Assembly: GCF_030294945.1 (NCBI RefSeq) | Contig: NZ_AP018448.1 | Location: forward strand, 2,170,001 to 2,234,000 | From: Streptomyces graminofaciens | Lineage (GTDB): Bacteria > Actinomycetota > Actinomycetes > Streptomycetales > Streptomycetaceae | Direction: 5' to 3' | Length of the DNA: 64,000 nt | Part shown: in pieces, positions 51,783-61,679 of the stretch | Layout: every line of letters begins with the position of its first letter | How positions within the stretch are numbered: the stretch's first letter is position 1 | The notes under the pieces: model-generated | Seen by the model: only the letters and a program-made list of their open reading frames with translations | Database searches by the model: none | What the model was told of the DNA's origin: nothing | Position numbers and translations under genes: made by a program

Positions 51783-52559
51783 CTAGTGGGCGGTGGCGCT
51801 CTCGACCGGCCGCTGGGCCGACGCGGATGCCTCGCGCTCCCCGGCCGTCGGCGACAGCGCGACGAACGCCGAGGTGAGGAACAGGTAGGACCCGAGGCCG
51901 ACGGCGAGGGGGAAGATGAACTGCATCGCCGTGGCCCCGGGCAGGACCGCGCTGGACGGGGTGACCTTCACGCTCACCGCGAACATCCCGGTGTAGTGCA
52001 TGCTGCTGACCGCCCCTCCCATGACGAGGGAGGCGACGGTGACCGCGAGTGGCGACTTGATGTTGAGCGCCGCCCACAGGGCCGCGGTCGCCGCGACGAC
52101 GGCGATCACGACGGAGAGGGCGACGAGCACGGGGTCGTACGTGACGTGGCCGTGCAGCCGTACGGCCGCCATGCCGAGGTAGTGCATGCTCGCGACGCCG
52201 ACCCCGGTGGTGAGCCCGCCCAGGAAGAGTGCCCTGGCACGGTCGTGGCTGTAGCCGACGGCGAAGACTCCGGCGCAGACGACGGCCATGGCGATGACGA
52301 GGCTCAGGATGGTCAACGGCACGTTGTAGCTGATCTCGGTGCCGCTGACGCCGAACCCGAGCATGGCCACGAAGTGCATCGTCCAGATACCGGTGCCGAT
52401 CGCGGACGCCGCGGTGATCAGCCAGTTGCGGCGCGACCTGCCGGTTGCGCCCAGCGCACGGACGGTGCAGCGCAGCCCGAGGGCGGCGCCTATGCAGGCC
52501 ATGACGTACGACAGCGCGGGGGTCAGCCAGCCGAAGGTGGCGTGGTCCAGGTGTCCCAT
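51783..52559 (-). CDS. MHYT-domain integral membrane sensor
   Basis: This 258-residue protein has seven membrane helices and three MHYT-type motifs: MHFVAMLGFG, MHYLGMAAV and MHYTGMFAV. The His/Met residues are proposed to bind copper and sense oxygen, CO or NO. There is no attached signalling domain, so it must signal through partners; the conservon sensor directly downstream on the same strand is a candidate. Confidence 0.9.
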   Translation of the reverse strand: MGHLDHATFGWLTPALSYVMACIGAALGLRCTVRALGATGRSRRNWLITAASAIGTGIWTMHFVAMLGFGVSGTEISYNVPLTILSLVIAMAVVCAGVFAVGYSHDRARALFLGGLTTGVGVASMHYLGMAAVRLHGHVTYDPVLVALSVVIAVVAATAALWAALNIKSPLAVTVASLVMGGAVSSMHYTGMFAVSVKVTPSSAVLPGATAMQFIFPLAVGLGSYLFLTSAFVALSPTAGEREASASAQRPVESATAH

Positions 52560-52702
52560 GGCCCCGGGACGCTAGCGGGGGCAGGGGAGCACGAAGGGGG
52601 CGCATTTCGAAAACTGGTGAAATGTGGCGCATATGTGCGCTGGAACGATCGCCTCATGCTCGAACGTGCACGCTGAGACATACCCCGTACCGGTGAGGGA
52701 TC

Positions 52703-53365
52703 ATGCGGAACATGAACGACGACCACACTCAGGTCCAGGAGTTCTTCACGGCACGGGCCGCCGACTGGGAGACCCGCTTCCCCGACGACGCGCCCGCGTA
52801 CGCCGCGGCCGTCGCGGAGCTGGGACTGCGCGAGGGTGACCGCGTACTGGACGCGGGCTGTGGCACCGGGCGCGCCCTGCCTCCGCTGCGCGCCGCCGTG
52901 GGGCCCTCGGGAGTGGTGCTGGGCGCCGATCTGACGCCGGCCATGCTGGCGGCCGCCGTACGGGCCGGGCGGGACCGCGATGGGGCCTTGCTGCTCGCCG
53001 ATGTGGTCGGCCTGCCGCTCCGGACGGAGTCGCTGGACGCGGTGTTCGCGGCGGGTCTCATCGCCCACCTTCCGAATCCGGCCGAGAATCTGCGGGAGGT
53101 GGCGCGCGTGGTCCGACCCGGCGGCACGCTGGCGCTCTTCCATCCGATCGGCAGGGCCGCGCTCGCGGCGCGCCAAGGGCGGCAGATCACACCGGACGAC
53201 CTGCGTGCGGAGGGAAACCTCGGCCCGCTGCTCACCGGTTCGGGCTGGCGCATGACGTCGTACGTGGACGAGGACAGCCGCTTTTTGGCGCTGGCCGTAC
53301 GCGTCGGCCGACCCCTCGCCGAGCCCCGGGCGCTCCGCGAGGACAGCCCGGAACCGGCCATTTGA
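52703..53365 (+). CDS. Class I SAM-dependent methyltransferase
   Basis: This 220-residue protein has motif I VLDAGCGTGRALPPL, the acidic end of strand 2 (LGADLTPAML) and the motif IV region LDAVFAAGLIAHLPNPAENL. It is similar to UbiE/Methyltransf_11 proteins. The start at ATG 52703 has GAGGGA upstream; ATG 52712 is also possible. Substrate unknown; monocistronic. Confidence 0.85.
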   Translation: MRNMNDDHTQVQEFFTARAADWETRFPDDAPAYAAAVAELGLREGDRVLDAGCGTGRALPPLRAAVGPSGVVLGADLTPAMLAAAVRAGRDRDGALLLADVVGLPLRTESLDAVFAAGLIAHLPNPAENLREVARVVRPGGTLALFHPIGRAALAARQGRQITPDDLRAEGNLGPLLTGSGWRMTSYVDEDSRFLALAVRVGRPLAEPRALREDSPEPAI

Positions 53366-53470
53366 AGCGCTTCACCACGCCGTCCCTCTTCTGTCGCCGC
53401 AGCTCGGACTCTACGTTGAGCAAGAACACATGAACGATCAGTGACACCGATCCGGGGGAAGGTGGCCCAC

Positions 53471-53767
53471 ATGTTCGACAGGCTCCGCAAGTCCTTGAGT
53501 GGATTCCTCAGCTCCGCACGCCCGGACGAGGCCGCCCACGAGGCGAAGCGCACGCACAACCTGTTCGAGGCGGCCGCCACCTATGTCTCGGCCTGTGCCG
53601 AGGACGATCAGGACCGGATCGACGAGGCCACGACGTGGGTGTCACCCGAGGCACTGTCTTTCGGGGTGAGCGAGCTGGCGTGTCGCGCGGTCATCGCGCT
53701 CGCGCGGGAGCGGGACCAGTCGCCGCAGACGGTCGCGCGGTCACTTCTCGGGCTGCCCGCTGCCTGA
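53471..53767 (+). CDS. Small helical protein of unknown function
   Basis: This 98-residue protein is mostly alpha-helical (FDRLRKSLSGFLSSARPDEA, NLFEAAATYVSACAEDDQDR). ATG 53471 follows GGGGGAAGG with about 8-nt spacing; GTG 53441 and 53462 are alternatives. Codon pattern supports a real gene. No family recognised. Confidence 0.6.
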   Translation: MFDRLRKSLSGFLSSARPDEAAHEAKRTHNLFEAAATYVSACAEDDQDRIDEATTWVSPEALSFGVSELACRAVIALARERDQSPQTVARSLLGLPAA

Positions 53768-53904
53768 TCGGGTCGGCCCGCTGGTCGATTCGTCCCTGTC
53801 CACCCGGAAACTGCAGCTCCGCGTGGGCGCCACCCTCGTGACAAGCGCGCGGCGGGCGCATTAGGGTGCGCCGACGAACGAGCGAGAGCGATGGGGAGGC
53901 CGGC

Positions 53905-54756
53905 ATGGCCGGGACGGACGGCGCCGTCACCGCCGAGGACGACGACGCGCTGTATGTGCTGACGGCGGCACTGCTCACGCCCGCGAATTTCCCCAGCGCG
54001 CTGGGGGACGACTATCCGGAGGCCTGTTCGGCGCTCGACCTCGCGCCGCTCGCCGACGGATACGGGCTCGTCATGGGGCAGGACAGCGACGGCGCCCGGT
54101 GGACGGTGGTGATCGACGACGTGTCACTGGTCGCCGTGGCCATCGCCTCGTGGGACTGCGGTATGGAATACGACCTGTCGCCGGACGAGGATTCGGTCGT
54201 GGCCGCACTGCCGGGCTGGCCGCTCGCGGTCGCCGTCGCGGCCCCCGGGGTGCCCGCTCCGCACGACCCGGCCCCGGAGGTCGCCGAGCGGCTCCCGCTG
54301 ACCCCGCCGGACACCAGCACCTGGGGTCCCGCCCAGCGGCGCCTGGGCGCCGACGAGATCGCACTGCAGTGGACCACCTGGCGGGAGCAGATCGACGACG
54401 ACGCCTTCGTCCGCCGGGCGGGCGAGGATTCCGGCGACCGGCCGTCACCCGAGGCTTCGGCCGGGGCCGAGAGCGGCGAGGGCGGCCTTCGCGCCGGCAT
54501 CCGCCGCGTTCTCGCGGAGGTACGCGCGTACGTGGACTCGCCGCCGCCGCTCGGCCGCGTCCGCTCGTCCTTCGCACCGGGTGACGCCCGTACCCTCCGT
54601 GCCGACGGTCCCGGTTGGTCGATGGTGGCCAGGACCGATGACATCGCGTTCGTCCTCCTCGACGACGAGCCCGGCGAAGTACTGCCGGTGGGCCGGGGCC
54701 CCGAACTGCCCGGCCTCCTGGAGTCCCTCGACAAGATCGCCGTACGCCCGAACTGA
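53905..54756 (+). CDS. Conserved Streptomyces hypothetical protein
   Basis: This 283-residue acidic soluble protein has an N-terminal region with LTAALLTPANFPSALGDDYP and a WTVVIDDVSLVAVAIASWDC block. A disordered middle (EASAGAESGEGG) and a C-terminal GWSMVARTDDIAFVLLDDEP segment follow. ATG 53905 follows GGGAGG. The repeated W-V-(V/A)-x-D-D-(V/I) theme suggests a duplicated small domain. Function unknown. Confidence 0.6.
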   Translation: MAGTDGAVTAEDDDALYVLTAALLTPANFPSALGDDYPEACSALDLAPLADGYGLVMGQDSDGARWTVVIDDVSLVAVAIASWDCGMEYDLSPDEDSVVAALPGWPLAVAVAAPGVPAPHDPAPEVAERLPLTPPDTSTWGPAQRRLGADEIALQWTTWREQIDDDAFVRRAGEDSGDRPSPEASAGAESGEGGLRAGIRRVLAEVRAYVDSPPPLGRVRSSFAPGDARTLRADGPGWSMVARTDDIAFVLLDDEPGEVLPVGRGPELPGLLESLDKIAVRPN

Positions 54757-54842
54757 CTGCCACTGCGTGCGAGCCGACAGGGCTCGCACGCCCGAAGCGA
54801 CCGCGTGCACGTCACTCGCCCGCCACGCGGGCCGGTGACCTT

Positions 54843-55031
54843 TCAGCGACCGAGCTCCTTTCGGCCGACGCGGCGCAGCCTGCGGCGCTGCGAGGGGTCC
54901 AGCGCGAGGTACGCGACCGTCGGGATCCCCAGGACTATCAGCAGATTGGCCCAGAAGGGGAAAGGCAGCAGGATCAGCAGAACGATCCCTATCGCCGCAC
55001 CCCCTGCGACAATCTTTGTGCTCTTCGACAT
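54843..55031 (-). CDS. Small two-helix membrane protein
   Basis: In this 62-residue protein residues about 7-40 are hydrophobic (IVAGGAAIGIVLLILLPFPF, WANLLIVLGIPTVAYLAL), probably a hairpin, followed by a basic cytoplasmic tail (QRRRLRRVGRKELGR). ATG 55031 follows AAGGAGG with 8-nt spacing. Function unknown. Confidence 0.7.
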   Translation of the reverse strand: MSKSTKIVAGGAAIGIVLLILLPFPFWANLLIVLGIPTVAYLALDPSQRRRLRRVGRKELGR

Positions 55032-55256
55032 CTCTGTCGCCTCCTTCGCGGCCACTGCCGCTCTCTGATCTCAAAACGGGATCGCGCTCCCCGCAGTTCC
55101 GAGCCGCGCCCCCTGACGCGTCCCTGAGTGCGACCCCTGCACAACCCTGAGATGCCCTTTCCCCACCCACCGCAAGTGAGCCATGTCACCCCGTGACGAC
55201 TCGGGTCGAGGTTTGAACTGATGTAACCTCGGCGATCCTGCATGCAGTAGTCAAAT

Positions 55257-58130
55257 TTGAGGAGTGGGCTCATCTCTGTACAGACCCATCTCTTGGCATC
55301 TCTCTCCGAGGTCGCCGAGCTGACCCGCTGCGCCGCCGCATTCGTATCCGCGGAGCCCGCCCGGACGGGCCGTGTCGTCTTCTGGCGGACGGACGGGGCG
55401 ATGCCGACCGTGGTCGCGCCGGGTTCCGTCGAGGAGCCGACCGTCGTCCTGGCCGGTCGCGAAGGCGTCGAGGTGGTGCCGATGCCCGCTCTGTCGCTGC
55501 CGGTGCCTGCCGCGTTGCCGGTGCTCACGCGCGCGCGTGCCGCCGCGGACGCGCACCGGTCGACCGCGTTCTGGGGTGCGGCCGCCGTGCTGGCGCTCCA
55601 ACTCGCCGCTCGCGGGCTGCTGTTGCCCGGCGTGACCGACAACGGCCACGACCAGTGGCGGGCGGGACCGTTACGGGCGGAGGATCTGGAGCGGATCCGC
55701 GAACTCGCGTCAGCGATGCCGCCCGAGGCACACGCGCTGCCCGTCGAGGGCGTGGCACCTCCTCGGCTGCCGGATCCGGAGCGGCTGCTGCGCGCGTTTC
55801 TCGACGCCGTCGCCGACTCGTTGCCCCGCTCCCCCGCCGCGACGCTCGCGGCGGGCGGCCCCGCCTTCGCCGCCCCCGAGCCGCACCATGTGCCCGAGCA
55901 GCGGGGGTGGGCCGCCGATGTCGCCGCCGGGTACGACGAGGGTGTCCGCCTGTCGCTGCGCGTGGAAGTCCCAGGGCTCGCGACAGCCGTGTCGGACGAG
56001 GAACGGCTGTCCTTCCGCGCCGTGCTCCAGGTGCACAGCGTGAGCGACCCGGCGCTCGTGGCGGACGCATCCGCCGTGTGGGCCGGTGCCGAGGCGTTCG
56101 GACCGCGCGCGCGGATGGACGCGCTGCTCGCGCTGCGCCGGGCCGCCCGCGCATGGGCCCCGCTCACCCCATTGCTCTCGGCCGCCGTGCCGGACACCGT
56201 CGCGCTGGCCGAGGAGGAGGTCACCGAGTTGCTCGGCGAGGGCACACGGCTGCTGGCGGCCGCCGGCGTCGACGTGCACTGGCCCAGGGAGCTGGCGCGG
56301 AAGCTGACGGCCCGCGCGGTCATCGGTCCGCCGGACGACGAGCCTGGCCCCGGGGGAACGGGGTCGGACACGACCTCGTTCCTGTCGGCCGACGCGTTGC
56401 TCGCCTTCGACTGGTGGTTCGCGCTGGGCGAGGAACGGCTGACCCGGCAGGAGCTGGACCGGCTCGCGGAGGCCAACCGCCCGATGGTGCGGCTGCGCGA
56501 CCAGTGGGTTCTGGTGGATCCCGAGGAGATCCGTCGTGCCCAGGCGCAGCAGGACCACAAGGTGGCGCCCGTGGACGCGCTCAGCGCCGCCCTGACAGGC
56601 TCCACGGAGGTCGACGGCCGATCGGTCGAGGTCCGGCCCACGGGCTGGCTGGCGGCGCTGCGAGAGCGCCTCTCGGACCCTGAGGGGCAGGAACCGGTGG
56701 GACAGCCGTCCGGGCTCACCGCGACACTGCGCGACTACCAGCTGCGGGGCCTCAGCTGGCTGGCCCGGATGACCTCCCTGGGGCTGGGCGGCTGTCTGGC
56801 TGACGACATGGGGCTGGGCAAGACGATCACATTGATCGCACTCCATCTGCATCGTCAGGGCGAGGCCTCCACCGCCGGCCCCACGCTCGTGGTCTGCCCG
56901 GCCTCGCTGATGGGCAACTGGCAGCGGGAGATCGAGAAGTTCGCCCCCGGGACGCCCGTACGCCGTTTCCACGGGTCCCGGCGCAGCCTTGCGGATCGCG
57001 ACGACAGCGAGTTCGTCCTGACGACGTACGGCACGATGCGGCTCGACGCTCAGCGGCTCGCCGGGGTGCCGTGGGGCATGGTCGTCGCGGACGAGGCACA
57101 GCATGTGAAGAACCCCTACTCGGCCACGGCCCGGGAGCTGCGCACGATCGGGGCACGCGCGCGCGTGGCGCTCACCGGCACGCCCGTGGAGAACAACCTG
57201 TCCGAACTGTGGGCGATCCTCGACTGGACCACCCCGGGTCTGCTCGGCAGGCTAGGCACCTTCCGCACCCGCTACGCGCAGGCCGTCGAGGGCAGCCGGG
57301 ATCCCGCAGCCGCAGCACGGCTCACCCGCCTCGTACGCCCCTTCCTGCTGCGGCGCCGCAAGTCGGACCCCGGCATCGCTCCCGAGCTGCCGCCGAAGAC
57401 CGAGACCGACCGGGCTGTCTCGCTCACCCAGGAACAGGTCGGTCTGTATGAGGCGTTGGTCCGCGAGACCCTGGCGGAGATCTCCGAGGCCGACGGCATG
57501 GCGCGGCGCGGGCTGATCGTGAAACTGCTGACCGGGCTCAAGCAGATCTGCAACCACCCCGCACAGTTCCTCAAGGAGGAGCGGCCGCGGATCCGGGGCA
57601 GGTCGGGGAAGCTGGAGCTGTTGGACGAGCTGCTGGACACCATCCTCTCCGAGGGGGCGAGCATTCTCGTCTTCACCCAGTACGTACAGATGGCACGGCT
57701 TCTCCAACGGCATCTCGCGGCGCGTGGGGTGTCGTCGCAGTTCCTGCACGGCGGGACACCGATCCCCGAGCGCGAGGCGATGGTGGAGCGTTTCCAAGAG
57801 GGCGAAGTGCCGGTCTTCCTGCTGTCGTTGAAGGCCGCGGGCACGGGCCTGAACCTGACGCGCGCGGAACATGTGGTGCACTACGACCGCTGGTGGAACC
57901 CGGCGGTCGAGGCGCAGGCCACGGACCGCGCCTACCGCATCGGCCAGACGCGGCCGGTGCAGGTGCACCGGCTGATCGCGGAGGGGACGATCGAGGACCG
58001 TATCGCGGACATGCTGGTACGCAAACGGGAGTTGGCCGAGGCGGTGCTCGGTTCCGGCGAGGCCGCGCTCACCGAGCTGTCCGATGCCGATCTCGCCGAC
58101 CTGGTGGAGCTTCGAGGAGACGCACGATGA
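55257..58130 (+). CDS. SNF2-family helicase/ATPase
   Basis: This protein of about 957 residues has an N-terminal bacterial SNF2 extension followed by the two-lobed ATPase. Motif I is LADDMGLGKTITLIALHL, motif II VVADEAQHVKN, motif III ALTGTPVENNLSELW, motif V SLKAAGTGLNLT and motif VI QATDRAYRIGQ. It probably remodels DNA-protein complexes. Its stop overlaps the SWIM gene start (ATGA), a pairing common in actinobacteria. The start is uncertain: TTG 55257 is the first in-frame codon after a stop; AGGAG at 55259-55263 would better serve a non-standard codon near ATC 55272. Confidence 0.9.
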   Translation: MRSGLISVQTHLLASLSEVAELTRCAAAFVSAEPARTGRVVFWRTDGAMPTVVAPGSVEEPTVVLAGREGVEVVPMPALSLPVPAALPVLTRARAAADAHRSTAFWGAAAVLALQLAARGLLLPGVTDNGHDQWRAGPLRAEDLERIRELASAMPPEAHALPVEGVAPPRLPDPERLLRAFLDAVADSLPRSPAATLAAGGPAFAAPEPHHVPEQRGWAADVAAGYDEGVRLSLRVEVPGLATAVSDEERLSFRAVLQVHSVSDPALVADASAVWAGAEAFGPRARMDALLALRRAARAWAPLTPLLSAAVPDTVALAEEEVTELLGEGTRLLAAAGVDVHWPRELARKLTARAVIGPPDDEPGPGGTGSDTTSFLSADALLAFDWWFALGEERLTRQELDRLAEANRPMVRLRDQWVLVDPEEIRRAQAQQDHKVAPVDALSAALTGSTEVDGRSVEVRPTGWLAALRERLSDPEGQEPVGQPSGLTATLRDYQLRGLSWLARMTSLGLGGCLADDMGLGKTITLIALHLHRQGEASTAGPTLVVCPASLMGNWQREIEKFAPGTPVRRFHGSRRSLADRDDSEFVLTTYGTMRLDAQRLAGVPWGMVVADEAQHVKNPYSATARELRTIGARARVALTGTPVENNLSELWAILDWTTPGLLGRLGTFRTRYAQAVEGSRDPAAAARLTRLVRPFLLRRRKSDPGIAPELPPKTETDRAVSLTQEQVGLYEALVRETLAEISEADGMARRGLIVKLLTGLKQICNHPAQFLKEERPRIRGRSGKLELLDELLDTILSEGASILVFTQYVQMARLLQRHLAARGVSSQFLHGGTPIPEREAMVERFQEGEVPVFLLSLKAAGTGLNLTRAEHVVHYDRWWNPAVEAQATDRAYRIGQTRPVQVHRLIAEGTIEDRIADMLVRKRELAEAVLGSGEAALTELSDADLADLVELRGDAR

Positions 58131-59416
58131 CGGAGCGCACGGGTCACGACGAGGAGCGCACGTTCGCGGCGCTGCCGCCCCTGCGCGGCGGGGGATTCGC
58201 GCGGACCTGGTGGGGCCAGGCCTGGCTGAAGGCGTTGGAGGACGCGGCGCTCGACTCGGAACAGGTCAAGGTGGGGCGCAGGCTCGCGCGCGCGGGCGCC
58301 GTGGGTGCGGTGTCGGTGCGCCCGGGGCGGGTCACGGCCGTCGTCCAGGACCGCGACGGCAACGCGCACCGCGCCGATGTCCTGCTCCAGGAGCTGTCCG
58401 ACGAACAGTGGGACCGCTTCCTGGACATGACGGTCGAGCGGGCCGGGCACCTCGCCGCCCTGCTCGACCGTGAGATGCCGCCGCATTTGGTCGAGGACGC
58501 CGAGGCCGCCGGTGTCGACCTGCTGCCCGGGCTGGGCGAACTGGAGGCGGAGTGCGACTGCGGGGCCTGGGACCACTGCGGACACACCGCCGCGCTCTGC
58601 TATCAGGTGGCGCGCTTGCTGGACCAGGACCCGTTCGTCCTGCTGCTGATGCGTGGCCGCGACGAACGTGCGCTCCTGGGCGACCTCCAGGTGCGCACGC
58701 TGGCCGCCACATGGGAGGAGCGCGTGGCGCCGGAAGGCCCCCAGGAGGGCGTGGACGCCGCCGAGGCGTACGCGGCCGGGCATGCCCTGCCGCCGCTTCC
58801 CGCGCCTCCCGTGCAGCCTGGGGAACCCGGTGTGCCGCCTTCCCTGGACACCGAGACCCGGCCGGCGCCCGGTGTGGACCCCGCGGCGCTGGAGTTCGTC
58901 GCGGCGCAGACCGCTCGCGCGGCGTACCGGATGCTCGTCGAGGCGCTCCGGCCAGGTCATGAACAGCAGCCCGTGGGAGAAGCGTTGACGATCCAGCAGG
59001 ACGCGGTACGGCTGGCGGCCGGCGATCCGGGGAGGACGGTCGAAGCGCGGCTGGCCAGTGGCTCGGAGCGCGACCGGGAAGGGCTTGCGCTCGCCGTCCG
59101 CGCCTGGCGGTACGGGGGCCGGGCCGGGCTCGCCGTGCTCGAAGAGGAGTGGCGTGTAGGAGCGGAATCGCTCGCACGCGCGCGTGCCGCCTTGGAGGCG
59201 GCCTGGGACGAGGACGAGCGGCCCCGGCTGCGAGCCTCGCACAACCGCTGGACCGTGGTCGGCGGCTCGGCCCAGTTGCGTCTGGGGCAGGACGGCCGCT
59301 GGTGGCCGTACCGCAAGGAACGCGGCCGCTGGTGGCCGGCGGGCCCGGCGGCCCAGGATCCGGCGACGGCGCTGGCTTCGGTCGGCGGTGATGTCCGAGG
59401 GGGCTGGCGCTCGTGA
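58127..59416 (+). CDS. SWIM zinc-finger protein partner of SNF2
   Basis: This 429-residue protein has the SWIM motif at about residues 144-160 (CDCGAWDHCGHTAALCY, CxC...CxH). The N-terminal block FARTWWGQAWLKALEDAALD is characteristic of proteins encoded beside SNF2 helicases. The C-terminus has WWPYRKERGRWWPAGPA. It probably binds DNA or protein in complex with the upstream helicase; the 4-nt overlap enforces co-translation. Confidence 0.85.
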   Translation: MTERTGHDEERTFAALPPLRGGGFARTWWGQAWLKALEDAALDSEQVKVGRRLARAGAVGAVSVRPGRVTAVVQDRDGNAHRADVLLQELSDEQWDRFLDMTVERAGHLAALLDREMPPHLVEDAEAAGVDLLPGLGELEAECDCGAWDHCGHTAALCYQVARLLDQDPFVLLLMRGRDERALLGDLQVRTLAATWEERVAPEGPQEGVDAAEAYAAGHALPPLPAPPVQPGEPGVPPSLDTETRPAPGVDPAALEFVAAQTARAAYRMLVEALRPGHEQQPVGEALTIQQDAVRLAAGDPGRTVEARLASGSERDREGLALAVRAWRYGGRAGLAVLEEEWRVGAESLARARAALEAAWDEDERPRLRASHNRWTVVGGSAQLRLGQDGRWWPYRKERGRWWPAGPAAQDPATALASVGGDVRGGWRS

Positions 59417-59547
59417 GCCGTGCACGGTGCCCGAGCCGCGGGACGTATGAGCCGCACGGTGCCTGAGCCGCGTGCCAAGAGCGGGAAGAAGGAAGAAGGC
59501 CGTACGCGCGCGTGAACCCTGAAGTGCGGGGCACGCGCGCGTGCAGC

Positions 59548-60099
59548 TCACTCCAGTGGCTCGGTGCGCTTGCCGTCACCGCCGAGGTCCGCCGCCAGGG
59601 ACGGGAAGAGCGAGTCGAGGTCGCTGGGCAGTCCGCTCGGCAGGTCACTGGGGAGGTCCGAGGGCAGCGACGGCAGTTCGCTGGGCAGTTGCGAGGGGAC
59701 ACTCAGAGACGGGGTGGGCGTAGGCCTCGTGTCGCGGCCCGTCTCGCCGGGCGTCTTGTCGTCCGGTGTTCCCTCGCCCCCGTTGGCCACCAGCACGATG
59801 GCGGTGACACCTACCAGGACGATGATCACGGCCAGCAGGATGAGCAGGACCTTCCGGCGCCCGTCCGGTGGAGGTCCGTCGGGCGGGCCTGACGGCTGCT
59901 TACTCCCGCTCTCACCGGGCGGTGGCCAACCGCCTCCTGGTGGGGGCGGACCGAAGCCTGCGGTCGGTGCGGTGTAACCCCCTGAGGGGTCGCTCGACGG
60001 CGGATCGTAGCCTCCGGACGGCGGGCCGAACCCACCGCCGTTCGACCGTGTGCCATCCGGCGGCTGAGGGGGCTGGGACGGTATCGGCGGCATGCCCAT
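59548..60099 (-). CDS. Proline-rich single-pass membrane protein
   Basis: This protein has 183 residues. The N-terminal 80 are Pro/Gly-rich and disordered (GGFGPPSGGYDPPSSDPSGG), then one membrane helix (VLLILLAVIIVLVGVTAIVL). An outer tail with a PSDLPS repeat (LPSLPSDLPSDLPSGLPSDL) follows. The pattern resembles the membrane proteins common in Streptomyces that have unknown function. ATG 60099 or 60093. Confidence 0.65.
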   Translation of the reverse strand: MGMPPIPSQPPQPPDGTRSNGGGFGPPSGGYDPPSSDPSGGYTAPTAGFGPPPPGGGWPPPGESGSKQPSGPPDGPPPDGRRKVLLILLAVIIVLVGVTAIVLVANGGEGTPDDKTPGETGRDTRPTPTPSLSVPSQLPSELPSLPSDLPSDLPSGLPSDLDSLFPSLAADLGGDGKRTEPLE

Positions 60100-60253
60100 A
60101 CCGACAAGGGTCGCCGTGAATTGGTCATGGTGCGACCCCTGTGCGGGAGTTGATACGGACTCATGCCATGGATCGCATGATTCCGGGCAATTGCGCGCAA
60201 GGTTCGGCCATTGAGGCGCACGTATCGGCCAGAGCGCGGCGAGGAAGCATGAA

Positions 60254-60295
60254 GGGGCCTTTCCTGCACCCCTGACACGGCACAGGAAAGGCCCC
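60254..60295 (-). terminator. Terminator after xylA
   Basis: A 13-bp perfect stem (60254-60266 with 60283-60295) lies about 50 bp beyond the minus-strand stop of xylA. Confidence 0.7.
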
Positions 60296-60347
60296 TCCAA
60301 GGCGCACAGCCCCGGCTACAGCATGTTCAGCCGCGGCTGCGGCATTG

Positions 60348-61556
<1,209 letters not shown>

Positions 61557-61557
61557 T

Positions 61558-61569
61558 TACAAATTAGTA
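61558..61569. promoter_or_regulatory. AT-rich near-palindrome in the xylA/xylB spacer
   Basis: TACAAATTAGTA is an imperfect palindrome centred on AATT (10 of 12 bases symmetric) in the AT-richest part of the divergent spacer. It is a candidate operator for the ROK repressor encoded downstream of xylB. Confidence 0.45.
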
Positions 61570-61679
61570 TGCGGACGTATCCGGGAAGAGACAAGACGTC
61601 TTTGCCCGGAGACCTACCGTCGCGCACGCGACAGACACGAGCCGCGCGAGAGCACGAGCCGCACAAGAGGGAGAACCCG

